Origin: an uncultured bacterium
GTDB taxonomy: Bacteria > Bacillota > Clostridia > UBA1381
Direction of reading: 5' to 3'
NCBI GenBank assembly: GCA_905215805.1
Contig: CAJMRL010000011.1
Coordinates: forward strand, 12,452-76,451
Length of the DNA: 64,000 nucleotides
A program made the translations under genes and the position numbers. The notes under the pieces are model-generated. The model had not been told where the DNA came from and ran no database searches. It saw only the letters and a program-made list of their open reading frames with translations. Shown here piece after piece: positions 43,955 through 53,120 of this stretch (positions are counted from its first letter, which is position 1; the number at the start of each line of letters is the position of its first letter).

Positions 43955-44689
43955 ATGAATAATGATTATGAAAAGGAATTGATCAACGAAATAGATACTA
44001 TTTCTCAAAATATGCCTGAACCCCCTTCGCTTTCGGAGCGCTTAAAAAACTTTTTTGGATTTTATAAATGGCAGACTATTGTTACCGTTGTTATTATTGC
44101 CGCAACTGTTGCCGCATCTTTTTATGTTTATAAAAAAGGAGACAGCGATGCAATACATGAGCTTGCCATGGACAAGGTAAATAACGATATAGAATATCTT
44201 GATAATGAATATGAAAAGCTTGAAAGTACCAAAGATCAGCTTGAAACAACTATATATAATTTAAAATCAAATATAGACCAAAACAGCTATATAAATAAAG
44301 AGATCGAAGAGCATGAGGATCAGCTCGCGGATCTGTCTGCTCAAATAGCTTCCGCGCGGGCGTCTATCGAAGATCTTGACGAACAGATCGCTCAAAAAGA
44401 AGAACAGGCTCAACAAGTTGATTCTATCAGCGCCGAGGCTGTCGGAAGAGCAAAAACCCTTAAAAAGGGAAGTTATTCCTGTCCTGATGATTTTGCAGAA
44501 GGCAGCTATAGAATTTCAGGAGAATCCGGAACTATACTTGTATATGACTCTTCAAATAAGCTGCGTCTGAGTCAGTCACTTTCTGTGCTTGACAACAACG
44601 AATTTACCATACAGCTTAAAGAAAAAGAATCATTTGAAGTAACAGATGATGTAACTATTCAGACAGTCGGTTCTTCAAACAATCAATAA
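43955..44689 (+). CDS. single-pass membrane protein with coiled coil, unknown function (copy 2)
   Basis: The 244-residue paralogue of the preceding protein has the same layout: a short cytoplasmic region (1-40), one membrane helix (about 42-62), a long coiled coil (about 75-170) and a C-terminal domain with KKGSYSCPDDFAEGSYRISG followed by beta strands. The shared pattern aligns with copy 1. The ATG at 43955 is preferred because GGGAG lies 9 nt upstream; an in-frame TTG at 43949 is too close. It is the last gene before a bidirectional terminator, and is probably the end of the OLE-oapA-dxs-tlyA-ispE transcript. Confidence 0.8.
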   Translation: MNNDYEKELINEIDTISQNMPEPPSLSERLKNFFGFYKWQTIVTVVIIAATVAASFYVYKKGDSDAIHELAMDKVNNDIEYLDNEYEKLESTKDQLETTIYNLKSNIDQNSYINKEIEEHEDQLADLSAQIASARASIEDLDEQIAQKEEQAQQVDSISAEAVGRAKTLKKGSYSCPDDFAEGSYRISGESGTILVYDSSNKLRLSQSLSVLDNNEFTIQLKEKESFEVTDDVTIQTVGSSNNQ

Positions 44690-44699
44690 TTCATATTAA

Positions 44700-44735
44700 A
44701 ACAGCCGCGGAAAAATCCCGCGGCTGTTATGTTTT
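44700..44735. terminator. bidirectional terminator
   Basis: AACAGCCGCGG (44700-44710) pairs perfectly with CCGCGGCTGTT (44718-44728); the plus side continues ATGTTTTTAC. It separates the convergent OLE operon and the GH3 gene. Confidence 0.85.
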
Positions 44736-47700
44736 TACAGAAGCTTATCAACACTTCCCAAATTATATATATTCGTAAATCCCATTTCCTTTGCTATTTC
44801 CATAGCTGTTTCAGATCTGGTTCCGGATGAGCAGAAGAAAATCAAAACAGTATCTTTATCATACTCTGAAAGCCCATTTTCAAGCTCATCAACCGGAATA
44901 TTGACTGCTCCTTCGGCACTTCCCTGAGCAAATTCCTCAGCACTGCGTACATCGACAAGCACTCCGCCGTTATTTGCAAGAACTCTTGCTTCGTCTGCTT
45001 CAATAGAATCAGCACCTATGTCACGCATATCTATTTCTTCTTCATTCTGACCATCGCTTACATACATGATGCCGTCTGCAATTTCCATTTCTTTTATATC
45101 AAAATCGCAAACCTTTTTAAGCCTATAGCACTTCACGCAATCCGTAAATACTATAACTAAACCATCATCACATCCTGCATACAATCTGTCTTTGTATTCC
45201 TGAAGCTTATTTATCGTAAGCTTATCGCCATACTGATAATCAATGTCGGATTCATAGAACATATCGGTTGAAAGCTCTATCCTAAGATTTCCGGGAAGAA
45301 TTGACCATACCTTCGTTTCTCCGGTAACATCGTTTCTTGTGAGGAGAACTTCACCCTCTCCCCAATTTGTATACTGTACCGCTATGTCCTGTCCTTCAGC
45401 AGCTGATATTTGTACATTGCTTTCTTCAACACTTACCGTAAGCGCCTCTGTTACAGGAGTCATATCCTCCAAAGAATTCCATACCATAAGCTTATCACCG
45501 TTCTGTACGCCATTTACCTCAACCTCAACAGGTGTATCTTTTATAAGCTTAATGTCACTTATGCTTACTCCGGTGAATGCTCCTGCATCATATGACGCAT
45601 GTATAAGCTTAGCGCTCATATCAGTGTCTGCTGTTATAACGGCTTTTCCGTCATTATATGATATCGTTCCCGATACAGGCGATGCTGTTTCTACCGGAGG
45701 TGTTGTCTCTATCGGAGGTTCAGTCTCTTCTGGAGGTGTTGTCTCTGCCGGAGGCGTTGTTTGAACAGGATCTTCTTCCTGCGCACCATAGTATTCGACT
45801 ATAATAGCATATAAGTTTTTGCCGCTGTTGCCGCCGTAAATATATACCGGCGAAGATGTATCTGTAATTTCAGCGCTGAATGCAACATCCTGCCCGCTTC
45901 CTATTCCGGTAGCCAATCTTTCTCCATTCTGAGAAATATACATATCACGTCCTACATTTCCGTTGAAAAGAACTGTCACTTTACATGCTGATTCCGGAGT
46001 AAAGTATAAGCTGCGCTTTGTTTCGCTTCCCTGGCCGGCATTCCATGTCTTTGTAAACTTATAATCATATGTCTTTTCATTTACATCTGTATATGTATAT
46101 GATGCGCTGTTTTCCTTAATTGACCACGAACCATAACCGCTAAGACCGTTTACAGTATCAGTATATGGCACTTCATCTGTTCCGCCGCTGAGAACGCTGT
46201 AGTCATAATCTGTGCTGTCAAGAGAATATACTACTATTTTGCTGTCTACCGGCTCTCTGTACAGTTTCTCAACCGATTCCGAAAGAGAATTCTTATTCTC
46301 ATCGCAAACCGTAAGTCTTACGTTTTCTCCTTCAGAAGCTCCTGTAGCTATTTCATATTCGCCGCTTCCGCAAACTTCTGTATAAACTGTATTTTTAACT
46401 GTTCCGTCAGAGTTAAGAACCTCTGCCATGAGCTGTACCGGTACTGCAAGAGTACTTCCGCGGTATTTAAGAGTTGCCTTTATTCTTCCGTTTGTTTTAT
46501 TCAAAGTCTTTTCTATAATATATGGAATCTCATCATTGTTTTCCATATAGTTCAGTCTGAAATAATCCAGATTTGTACCGTTTGTTTGGATGTATACTGT
46601 TGCGCATCCATATTCATCAAGCAAGCCGCTGAGCTGTGCGTTATCTATAACTTCACTGTTCACGCTTAGCGTTGCATTTGACCATGTGCTCCAGCCTCCT
46701 GTAGCATTTAACTGAGCTGATGCAACAAGCTTATCAGGAGCAATACTCTTATCAAGACTTACATTTATAACTCCCGCATTTTTTCCGGCGTATCTTACAA
46801 TAATATCTTCAAGATTTGAAAGCTTAACAGATTTATATTCCATCCATACATTGCCGGTACTTCCCGCATCGTGACCGCCGCTTGAGCCGCTTTGCGCATC
46901 TGTAAGATCCGCTCCGTTTGCTTCATCGGCATATTCACCCTCGATCTGCATATTCACCTGAACCATTAGCTTTCCGCAGCTCATATCCTCAATATTTGCA
47001 GCTATGATCTGTATAATACCGTTTCCGTATACCGTAAGCTCTCCGGTCTGGCTGTCTATATCTGCAACCTTTCTTATAGAATCGTCAAATTTTCTTACCT
47101 GCCATACTATCTTTGATGAGTCTATTTCATCTCCGTCTTCATCGTATGCCTTAAGCTGTATTCCACTATACGGATTTACATTCGTAACGGTTCCCACCGC
47201 TCCGCTGTACGGCGGTATTCCGCCTTCACGATAATCTATTACGCCCTTCTCTATATAATTAGGATTTTCCGATACTATGCTGTATACATCATTCAGATTA
47301 TCCATCGTAACTGAATTCAAGCTGTTAATCGCCGCTGCAAGTATCTTTTCAAGGTCTGTTTTTGTAGATACTGCTTTTATATTTTCAACAGCCTCATTAT
47401 ATACTTTGTTTATTTCGGCAAGATTTGCTTCCGAATATGCTCCCTGAGGCAATTTATCATATGCAGCTTTCAACTCTGTAAGAGCGTTCTCTATATCAGC
47501 ATCGCTCGGCTTAATCGAAAGCTGGTTCACTACAGGATAGCTGTCCGATTCCGTTACTCCGTCAACCGTCACTGTAACAGTTATTTGAGCAACTCCTTCT
47601 TTATTTCCTGATACAACCACACCTTCACCGTCTACCGATGCAACAGCTGTATCTGAACTTTCATATTTTACTTCCGCATTTTTAAGATCAACCCATACGT

Positions 47701-50700
47701 CATCGGACATGATCGCCGATACTCCGGAATTTATCTTATTAACCGCTTCAAGACCTGTTCCGTCCTCACATATAAGACCTTTCAAAACTACGCCGTCCGG
47801 TAAAGCTCTTACATTATCAAGCTTTGACTCAAGAGCGCCGCTTACGGCAAATGTTTTTGAAAGTCCGCTGTCTGAGGCATTTTTGCCTATATAAGCTGTA
47901 TATTCTCCAACCGGAACATAATTCTTCTGCTCTTCTTCGCTAAAAAGACTCAAGTCTTTTACATTAATATTAAACTCAACAGTTTTTGTTTCCTGCGGCT
48001 CAAGATCTATTTTTTCAAATTCCTTAAGCTGCTTTGCCGGAATCATACCGTCTGTCTGCGGATGGGAAATATAAAGCTGTACAACCTCTTTTCCCTTAGT
48101 ATTTCCGGTATTCTTTACATCTGCTGTAAATTTAATATTTCCGTTTGCATCTGCTTCCGACTTATCCGCTGTTATATTTGAATATTCAAAGCTTGTGTAA
48201 CTAAGACCATATCCAAACGGATACACCGGTGTATTTTGATAATACTGGTATGTATGTCCCGGATTTGTTCCGTCAGCCTGAATATTGTAATCTGTATAAT
48301 ATCCTTCTATACCGTCTATAGTCTGCTTGCTTCTGTTGGCAAGCTCCATCTTTTCAACATCAGCATTCTTATACCATATTGTTGTCAGTCTTCCGGACGG
48401 ATTTACTTCTCCGGACAATACCTTTCCTATCGCCGTACCCTGTGTCTGACCATTATACGAGGTCCATAAAATAGCTTTACACTTATCCATAAACGGCTCT
48501 ACATTTATCTGTCCTACCGCCTGCATTACAACAACCGTCTTTTCCGGATATGCATCCGCTATCGCCTGAACATGCGACTGCGTGTCCGGAAGATCTATAT
48601 CGGCTCTGTCATGGCTTTCCGAAGCATCGCCGCCGCTTCCCCACATCGTGCTTGCATATGCTATGATAACATCTGCATTGTCAAGATCACTCTTATATTT
48701 ATCGACAGAGAAGGTAGGAGTATTAGCTTCAATCGTAAGCTCCATATCAGCTGTGCCGCCGTATCCTCCGTCTGCTCCGGTATATGCACCAACGCATTCT
48801 GCATACGTATCGGTGCTATCTGTTGCCGAGGATTCTATAGATGCTCCTATAGGACCGCCCTTTCCGTAATGAACGCTTATTTTTCCGCCGGCCTGAGAAC
48901 CTGTGGCGATCTCCATGCTTATATTTTTCGCTTTTGAAAAATCAACATCAGGTATTACTATACTTGCATTCTTCGTTACGTCCTTTATTATACCGTCTTC
49001 ATATGACGCGCCCTCGATTTGTGCCTTTGATAAATCAAGATTTGTTTTCTTTCCGCTTTCATCTACAAGCGATATGCTCTTGATATTAAACAGCGGAGTT
49101 GTATTTGATACTCCTCCGAGGTAGCTTACCTTGGAATCAGGATATTTTTTCTGTATCTCCTCAGTTATTCCATCCACAGGATTTACTGTTTTTGTCGGCG
49201 TTCCAGAATAATCTCCCAAAATAACCTCTGAAGCACGTGCGCCGACAACCGCTATATTTTTATCATCTTCTGTAAGCGGAAGTATATCATCATTCTTTAA
49301 CAGAACCCATGACTCTTCAGCTGCTTCCTCCGCTACCGCAACATGCTCATCACTTTCAATAACATTCTTGTTTATATCGCGGTATTCTGAATCATCATCG
49401 AACTCTCCGGTCTTAAATCTCTGTAAGAACAGTTCGTATACTGCTGTATCGAGCTTATCTTCGCTTAAATATCCGTTCTTTACCGCATCAACACCATATG
49501 TTGTAGAAGCGTTTCCGCCGCTAAGCGAGCATTCCAGATTTAATCCCGCTAAGTATGCCTGAGCTACTGCTTGTTCGCTCGGAACATCATCCCTACCAAG
49601 CATACCCTTCTTATATGCTGAATTCTTAATCAAATCCTCTCCGGCTCCGCAGTCAGTTGTAACGTATCCGTCAAATCCCCAGTTTCTTCTGAGTAAATCT
49701 GTAAGAAGATATGAATTCGCCGCAGACGGCACATAATTATACAAAAGCTCTCCGTTTCTGTATAATGTGATCGCATTATACGACGACATAAACGACGCCG
49801 GCATGATCTGCTCAACTATATTTTCAAAAACCTTAGCATAATAATTTCTGAAATTATATTCATTCATTACCGAACTTCCGCCGCGGCGGTTTGTTTCATT
49901 ATTATTTGCCGCAAAATGCTTTAGAGTAGAGATCGTCTTTAAATACTTCTCGTCATCGCCCTGCATTCCCTTAACAAACTCTGCTCCGAGCTGTCCTGTA
50001 AGATACGGATCTTCGCCCATTGTTTCTTCATTTCTTCCCCATCTTGGGTCACGTGCCATATTTACTGTAGGACTCCAGTAGGAAAGATTATACCTGTTAT
50101 TTTTCGCTCTGGCTTCCGTGGAAGTTATATCAGCGATCTGATATATTAAAGCTCTGTTCCATGTATTGGACATAGACAACGGTGACGGGAAGCTTGTCGC
50201 CTGTCCCTGTCTTGCCACACCATGAAGTGCTTCTTTCCAATAATCATATGCCGATACGCCTAATCTTTCGATCGCAGCCGCTTTATAGCCGATCTGCGAT
50301 ACCTTTTCTTCAAGCGTCATTCTTGACACTAAATCCGCCGCTCTTTCTTCAAAAGACAGCGATTCATCCTGATAAGGAAGCAGTCCTTCTTCCGGTTCTT
50401 CACCAGTTGTGGGTGTGCTTGCCGGAGGATTAGTTTCCTGAGGCACACTGCTGTTATATAATCTTACATAAACATAATTTCCGCAGTATGTCTTAGAGCT
50501 GCTTCCGGTTATATTCAGCGTTATGTTTCCGCTTGCCTCTGTAGTCGTCAAATCAGCAGTATTAACCTGATATGAATCCCATGCGCCGCTGTTCACATTT
50601 GCAAAAGACGCAATTTCCGTATCTCCCGCTTTTACAACTACTGACGCATCATTCTTGCTTGCCGCTAAAATATCAATTTTATTATAACCTGAATTGTTTA

Positions 50701-50974
50701 AGTCGACCTCAGGCAAAGTAAGAACTGCAAGATTATTATTGTCTGTCCTTAGATTATCCGGTCTGAGTACTCCGCCGTTAACAGTATCTGTTATAATACT
50801 TCCGCCTCCGCTTGTGGTTATAGACTCATTTCCGAAATTAAGCACAACAGCTCCGGAAGTATCGGTAACTGTTCCGTATTCCTCGCCCTGAGCTAATGCC
50901 TGCGGCATAACGCCGACGCACGAAAATGTCATTGCTGATGCCAAAAGCGCAGATATCGTTTTTTTAGCTCTCAT
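44735..50974 (-). CDS. giant secreted GH3 glycosidase with C-terminal rhodanese domain
   Basis: The 2079-residue protein opens with a signal peptide (cleavage near ALAQ, residue 29). Residues about 35-180 resemble a CBM6/35 sugar-binding module. The GH3 catalytic part spans roughly 195-1010: NxxRDPRWGRNEETMGEDP, the nucleophile Asp441 in GYVTTDCGAG, a C-terminal GH3 domain with a sugar-binding-like insert, GDASESHDRADIDLP, and an Fn3-like domain after YPFGYGLSYTSFEYS. The TDCGAG pattern is closest to xylosidase/arabinofuranosidase members. Big2-like, helical FIVAR-like and two more CBM6-like modules follow, then a Thr-Pro-Glu linker. Residues about 1985-2079 are a rhodanese domain (VLVDVRSAEEF) with its active Cys2048 in FFCSSGTRS. 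A rhodanese on a secreted glycosidase is highly unusual. AAGGAGG precedes the ATG. Confidence 0.9.
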   Translation of the reverse strand: MRAKKTISALLASAMTFSCVGVMPQALAQGEEYGTVTDTSGAVVLNFGNESITTSGGGSIITDTVNGGVLRPDNLRTDNNNLAVLTLPEVDLNNSGYNKIDILAASKNDASVVVKAGDTEIASFANVNSGAWDSYQVNTADLTTTEASGNITLNITGSSSKTYCGNYVYVRLYNSSVPQETNPPASTPTTGEEPEEGLLPYQDESLSFEERAADLVSRMTLEEKVSQIGYKAAAIERLGVSAYDYWKEALHGVARQGQATSFPSPLSMSNTWNRALIYQIADITSTEARAKNNRYNLSYWSPTVNMARDPRWGRNEETMGEDPYLTGQLGAEFVKGMQGDDEKYLKTISTLKHFAANNNETNRRGGSSVMNEYNFRNYYAKVFENIVEQIMPASFMSSYNAITLYRNGELLYNYVPSAANSYLLTDLLRRNWGFDGYVTTDCGAGEDLIKNSAYKKGMLGRDDVPSEQAVAQAYLAGLNLECSLSGGNASTTYGVDAVKNGYLSEDKLDTAVYELFLQRFKTGEFDDDSEYRDINKNVIESDEHVAVAEEAAEESWVLLKNDDILPLTEDDKNIAVVGARASEVILGDYSGTPTKTVNPVDGITEEIQKKYPDSKVSYLGGVSNTTPLFNIKSISLVDESGKKTNLDLSKAQIEGASYEDGIIKDVTKNASIVIPDVDFSKAKNISMEIATGSQAGGKISVHYGKGGPIGASIESSATDSTDTYAECVGAYTGADGGYGGTADMELTIEANTPTFSVDKYKSDLDNADVIIAYASTMWGSGGDASESHDRADIDLPDTQSHVQAIADAYPEKTVVVMQAVGQINVEPFMDKCKAILWTSYNGQTQGTAIGKVLSGEVNPSGRLTTIWYKNADVEKMELANRSKQTIDGIEGYYTDYNIQADGTNPGHTYQYYQNTPVYPFGYGLSYTSFEYSNITADKSEADANGNIKFTADVKNTGNTKGKEVVQLYISHPQTDGMIPAKQLKEFEKIDLEPQETKTVEFNINVKDLSLFSEEEQKNYVPVGEYTAYIGKNASDSGLSKTFAVSGALESKLDNVRALPDGVVLKGLICEDGTGLEAVNKINSGVSAIMSDDVWVDLKNAEVKYESSDTAVASVDGEGVVVSGNKEGVAQITVTVTVDGVTESDSYPVVNQLSIKPSDADIENALTELKAAYDKLPQGAYSEANLAEINKVYNEAVENIKAVSTKTDLEKILAAAINSLNSVTMDNLNDVYSIVSENPNYIEKGVIDYREGGIPPYSGAVGTVTNVNPYSGIQLKAYDEDGDEIDSSKIVWQVRKFDDSIRKVADIDSQTGELTVYGNGIIQIIAANIEDMSCGKLMVQVNMQIEGEYADEANGADLTDAQSGSSGGHDAGSTGNVWMEYKSVKLSNLEDIIVRYAGKNAGVINVSLDKSIAPDKLVASAQLNATGGWSTWSNATLSVNSEVIDNAQLSGLLDEYGCATVYIQTNGTNLDYFRLNYMENNDEIPYIIEKTLNKTNGRIKATLKYRGSTLAVPVQLMAEVLNSDGTVKNTVYTEVCGSGEYEIATGASEGENVRLTVCDENKNSLSESVEKLYREPVDSKIVVYSLDSTDYDYSVLSGGTDEVPYTDTVNGLSGYGSWSIKENSASYTYTDVNEKTYDYKFTKTWNAGQGSETKRSLYFTPESACKVTVLFNGNVGRDMYISQNGERLATGIGSGQDVAFSAEITDTSSPVYIYGGNSGKNLYAIIVEYYGAQEEDPVQTTPPAETTPPEETEPPIETTPPVETASPVSGTISYNDGKAVITADTDMSAKLIHASYDAGAFTGVSISDIKLIKDTPVEVEVNGVQNGDKLMVWNSLEDMTPVTEALTVSVEESNVQISAAEGQDIAVQYTNWGEGEVLLTRNDVTGETKVWSILPGNLRIELSTDMFYESDIDYQYGDKLTINKLQEYKDRLYAGCDDGLVIVFTDCVKCYRLKKVCDFDIKEMEIADGIMYVSDGQNEEEIDMRDIGADSIEADEARVLANNGGVLVDVRSAEEFAQGSAEGAVNIPVDELENGLSEYDKDTVLIFFCSSGTRSETAMEIAKEMGFTNIYNLGSVDKLL
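45687..45765 (-). repeat. Thr/Pro/Glu linker repeat inside the GH3 gene
   Basis: About five copies of a TTPPxET-like unit encode a flexible, probably glycosylated linker between the sugar-binding modules and the C-terminal part. Confidence 0.75.
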
Positions 50975-51001
50975 TATAAAACCTCCTTATTTTATTATTC
51001 C

Positions 51002-51028
51002 TCAGGAATACGCGCTGCATATTCCTGA
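51002..51028. promoter_or_regulatory. inverted repeat 1 in the GH3-AraC intergenic region
   Basis: TCAGGAATA (51002-51010) and TATTCCTGA (51020-51028) are perfect inverted arms around a 9-nt centre, within the presumed GH3 leader. Operator or leader hairpin. Confidence 0.5.
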
Positions 51029-51047
51029 AAATAAGATTAATATTTTC

Positions 51048-51080
51048 CGAGTATATTTCTGTCCGCTTAAAATATACTCG
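51048..51080. promoter_or_regulatory. inverted repeat 2 in the GH3-AraC intergenic region
   Basis: CGAGTATATTT (51048-51058) and AAATATACTCG (51070-51080) are perfect 11-bp arms around 11 nt, centred between the divergent genes. A likely regulator site; binding by the adjacent AraC-type protein is inference. Confidence 0.5.
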
Positions 51081-51098
51081 AAAAATTTTATTTTATAC

Positions 51099-51127
51099 TT
51101 GTATTTTATCATATTTAGGTGTATAAT
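51099..51127 (+). promoter_or_regulatory. sigma-A promoter of the AraC-type regulator
   Basis: TTGTAT (51099-51104), 17-nt spacer, TATAAT (51122-51127). Confidence 0.65.
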
Positions 51128-51187
51128 AACAGTCAAAGAAATAATAAAATCAATCAAAAATTGCTATATTGGGAGGTTTAATTTTAT

Positions 51188-51979
51188 ATGGTACCCTTTT
51201 ATGAATTTCAATCGTCCGATATTACTGTTATACATAATCAGCGAGAACTTAAATACCGTACTCATATACATGAACATATTGAAATTATCTATGTGTTCGA
51301 TAAAGGACAGCATATAAATATTGACGGCATAAATTATGAAATAAATGCTGGAGAAGCCGCAGTTATTTTTCCAAATCTTGTTCATACCTATTACCGCAAT
51401 GAATACCGTACTACTGACCAGGTGTTTGTTATATGCCAGCTCTCTTTATTTAAAGGTCTCTTCCCTGACCTTTCAAATTTCAGACCCGAAACGCCGATCA
51501 TTCATAACCTTGATTACGCAGCAAAACTTGCGTTTAAGGAAATTCTTACCTGTACCGAATTCCCCGAAAAGTTGGCTTGGTCACTGGTTATACTTACAAA
51601 AATCATGAAAAATCTTACTCTGCACCACAGCAAATCCGATCCGGTGGAAAATCTCACTCAAAAAATCATAATATATATATCGCAGCATTTCAGAGAAAAC
51701 ATTACACTCGATACTCTTGCAAAAGAATTTTCGGTAAGCAAATATTATATTTCACATACTTTTTCCGAAAAAATAAAAATAAGTCTGCCGAATTATCTTT
51801 CTCTCATACGTGCAGAATACGCCGCCGGACAGATAAGAAGTACGAACGATTCAATCACAAATATAGGCATAAATGCCGGCTTTGCAAGCCAAAGCACTTT
51901 TAACCGCGCATTTAAACGCATTTACTGTATGACGCCCAGAGAATACAAGGAAAATATAGGTGAACTTTATAAGGCATAA
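51188..51979 (+). CDS. AraC family transcriptional regulator
   Basis: The 263-residue protein has an N-terminal cupin sensor domain (about residues 15-110, with HIHEHIEIIYVFDKGQHINI and AVIFPNLVHTYY) and two C-terminal helix-turn-helix units (about 165-260): TLDTLAKEFSVSKYYISHTF and SITNIGINAGFASQSTFNRAFKRIYCMTPREYK, the AraC signature. Such regulators usually activate an adjacent glycosidase gene when a sugar binds the cupin. It is divergent from the GH3 gene with two perfect inverted repeats between them. GGGAGG lies 11 nt before the ATG. Confidence 0.92.
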   Translation: MVPFYEFQSSDITVIHNQRELKYRTHIHEHIEIIYVFDKGQHINIDGINYEINAGEAAVIFPNLVHTYYRNEYRTTDQVFVICQLSLFKGLFPDLSNFRPETPIIHNLDYAAKLAFKEILTCTEFPEKLAWSLVILTKIMKNLTLHHSKSDPVENLTQKIIIYISQHFRENITLDTLAKEFSVSKYYISHTFSEKIKISLPNYLSLIRAEYAAGQIRSTNDSITNIGINAGFASQSTFNRAFKRIYCMTPREYKENIGELYKA

Positions 51980-52056
51980 AAAATGGGGCTGTCGCTTTTA
52001 GCGCAGAGCGTTTAAAGCGAGCAGCCCTATGCAATTTTTAATGCGACAGTCCCCTT
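51978..52056. repeat. hairpin repeat, copy A (bidirectional terminator)
   Basis: GGGGCTGTCGC (51985-51995) pairs with GCGACAGTCCCC (52043-52054, one bulge), with A-run on the left and T-run on the right, so it can end both the AraC gene (plus) and the deacetylase gene (minus). The inside segment CGAGCAGCCCT (52018-52028) can also pair with the left arm. Its reverse complement closely matches 61352-61420. Confidence 0.8.
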
Positions 52057-52057
52057 T

Positions 52058-53074
52058 TTACTGCACCGCTACGGCCGCTGTTGAAGCCGCTGTAGGCTGT
52101 GGAGGATTATAATCTATATCATCTAATCTGTGGAACGTATAGCCCTGACCCTGTAAATACTCTATAATCGCCGGCAAAGCATCAGCTGTTGACTGCTTTG
52201 CATCTGTATCGTGCATAAGCACAATAAGATTATTAAATCCAACCGAGCTGTTCTTAAAATACTGCACAAGCTCGTCCGCATTTTTCTTTTTACCTTCAGC
52301 ATCGCCGTTTAAGCTGTTCCAGTCGCAGTAATAGAATCCCATATCTGCTAAGGTTTGTTTGTATTGCTGTTTTTCAGCGGCATGATCGCCGGCATTATAG
52401 CTTCCTCCCGGGAATCGTATAAGCTTAAACGGCTCTTCCTCGCCTGTTACGTTCTTGATCACTTCATAGCATTTCTCTATCTCATTCTTAAAGCTTTCCT
52501 CGCTTGCATACAGCGCGTCATAATCATGGCTGTATGAATGATTTGCTATAAGATGGCCCTCGTCATGAACACGTTTTGCCATATCAGGATTATTTTCTAT
52601 GTATTTTCCAACCTCAAAAAACGTTGCCTTAGCGCCGTAATTTGCAAGTATGTCCAAGATCTGAGGCGTCACCTTAGTGGAAGGACCGTCATCAAATGTC
52701 AAATAACATCTCTTCTTCATCCCGGCATGAGCTATTATATTGATAAGATCCGTCTCTTCGTCAGGTGAAGGGATAAGATTTTTAGGCTCCTCCGTCTTCA
52801 CCGGCTCCATTGTTTCCTGAGAATTATTATTGGTTGTATCCGTGACGCCCCGTGAATTTAGTTTTGATATAAGATTAGCCACAACCGGAATGCTCGCCCC
52901 TCCATTCTGGACAGCATACATTCCGGTCCCAATTGCTCCACCTATCGCTATCACCAAAACAATGAGAATTGTTATTCTGCGTCTGAGCTTCTTTTTCCTT
53001 ATACGCTCACGTCTTCTCATTTCAGTTCTCGTAAGCCTGTCATTCTGAATACGGCGTTCTTCCGTACTTTGCAT
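52058..53074 (-). CDS. membrane-anchored polysaccharide deacetylase (NodB domain)
   Basis: The 338-residue protein has a strongly basic cytoplasmic start, one membrane helix (about residues 33-54), a Ser/Thr/Asn-rich spacer and a NodB domain (about 115-320). The catalytic motifs are present: TFDDGPSTKVTPQIL (Asp base and metal Asp), HSYSHD (two metal His) and RFPGGSYN; LIVLMHDTD supplies the late His. It probably removes acetyl groups from peptidoglycan GlcNAc or another wall polymer, as PgdA-type enzymes do. GGGGG lies 7 nt before the ATG. Confidence 0.92.
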   Translation of the reverse strand: MQSTEERRIQNDRLTRTEMRRRERIRKKKLRRRITILIVLVIAIGGAIGTGMYAVQNGGASIPVVANLISKLNSRGVTDTTNNNSQETMEPVKTEEPKNLIPSPDEETDLINIIAHAGMKKRCYLTFDDGPSTKVTPQILDILANYGAKATFFEVGKYIENNPDMAKRVHDEGHLIANHSYSHDYDALYASEESFKNEIEKCYEVIKNVTGEEEPFKLIRFPGGSYNAGDHAAEKQQYKQTLADMGFYYCDWNSLNGDAEGKKKNADELVQYFKNSSVGFNNLIVLMHDTDAKQSTADALPAIIEYLQGQGYTFHRLDDIDYNPPQPTAASTAAVAVQ

Positions 53075-53120
53075 TTATGATCCCCCTTATGTACATATAA
53101 AAAATTTTAATAAGCTGCAG

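Noticed and set aside
44735..45020. Rhodanese part as a separate gene
   Set aside because: No stop, start codon with ribosome site or promoter separates it from the GH3 frame, so it is annotated as one fusion.
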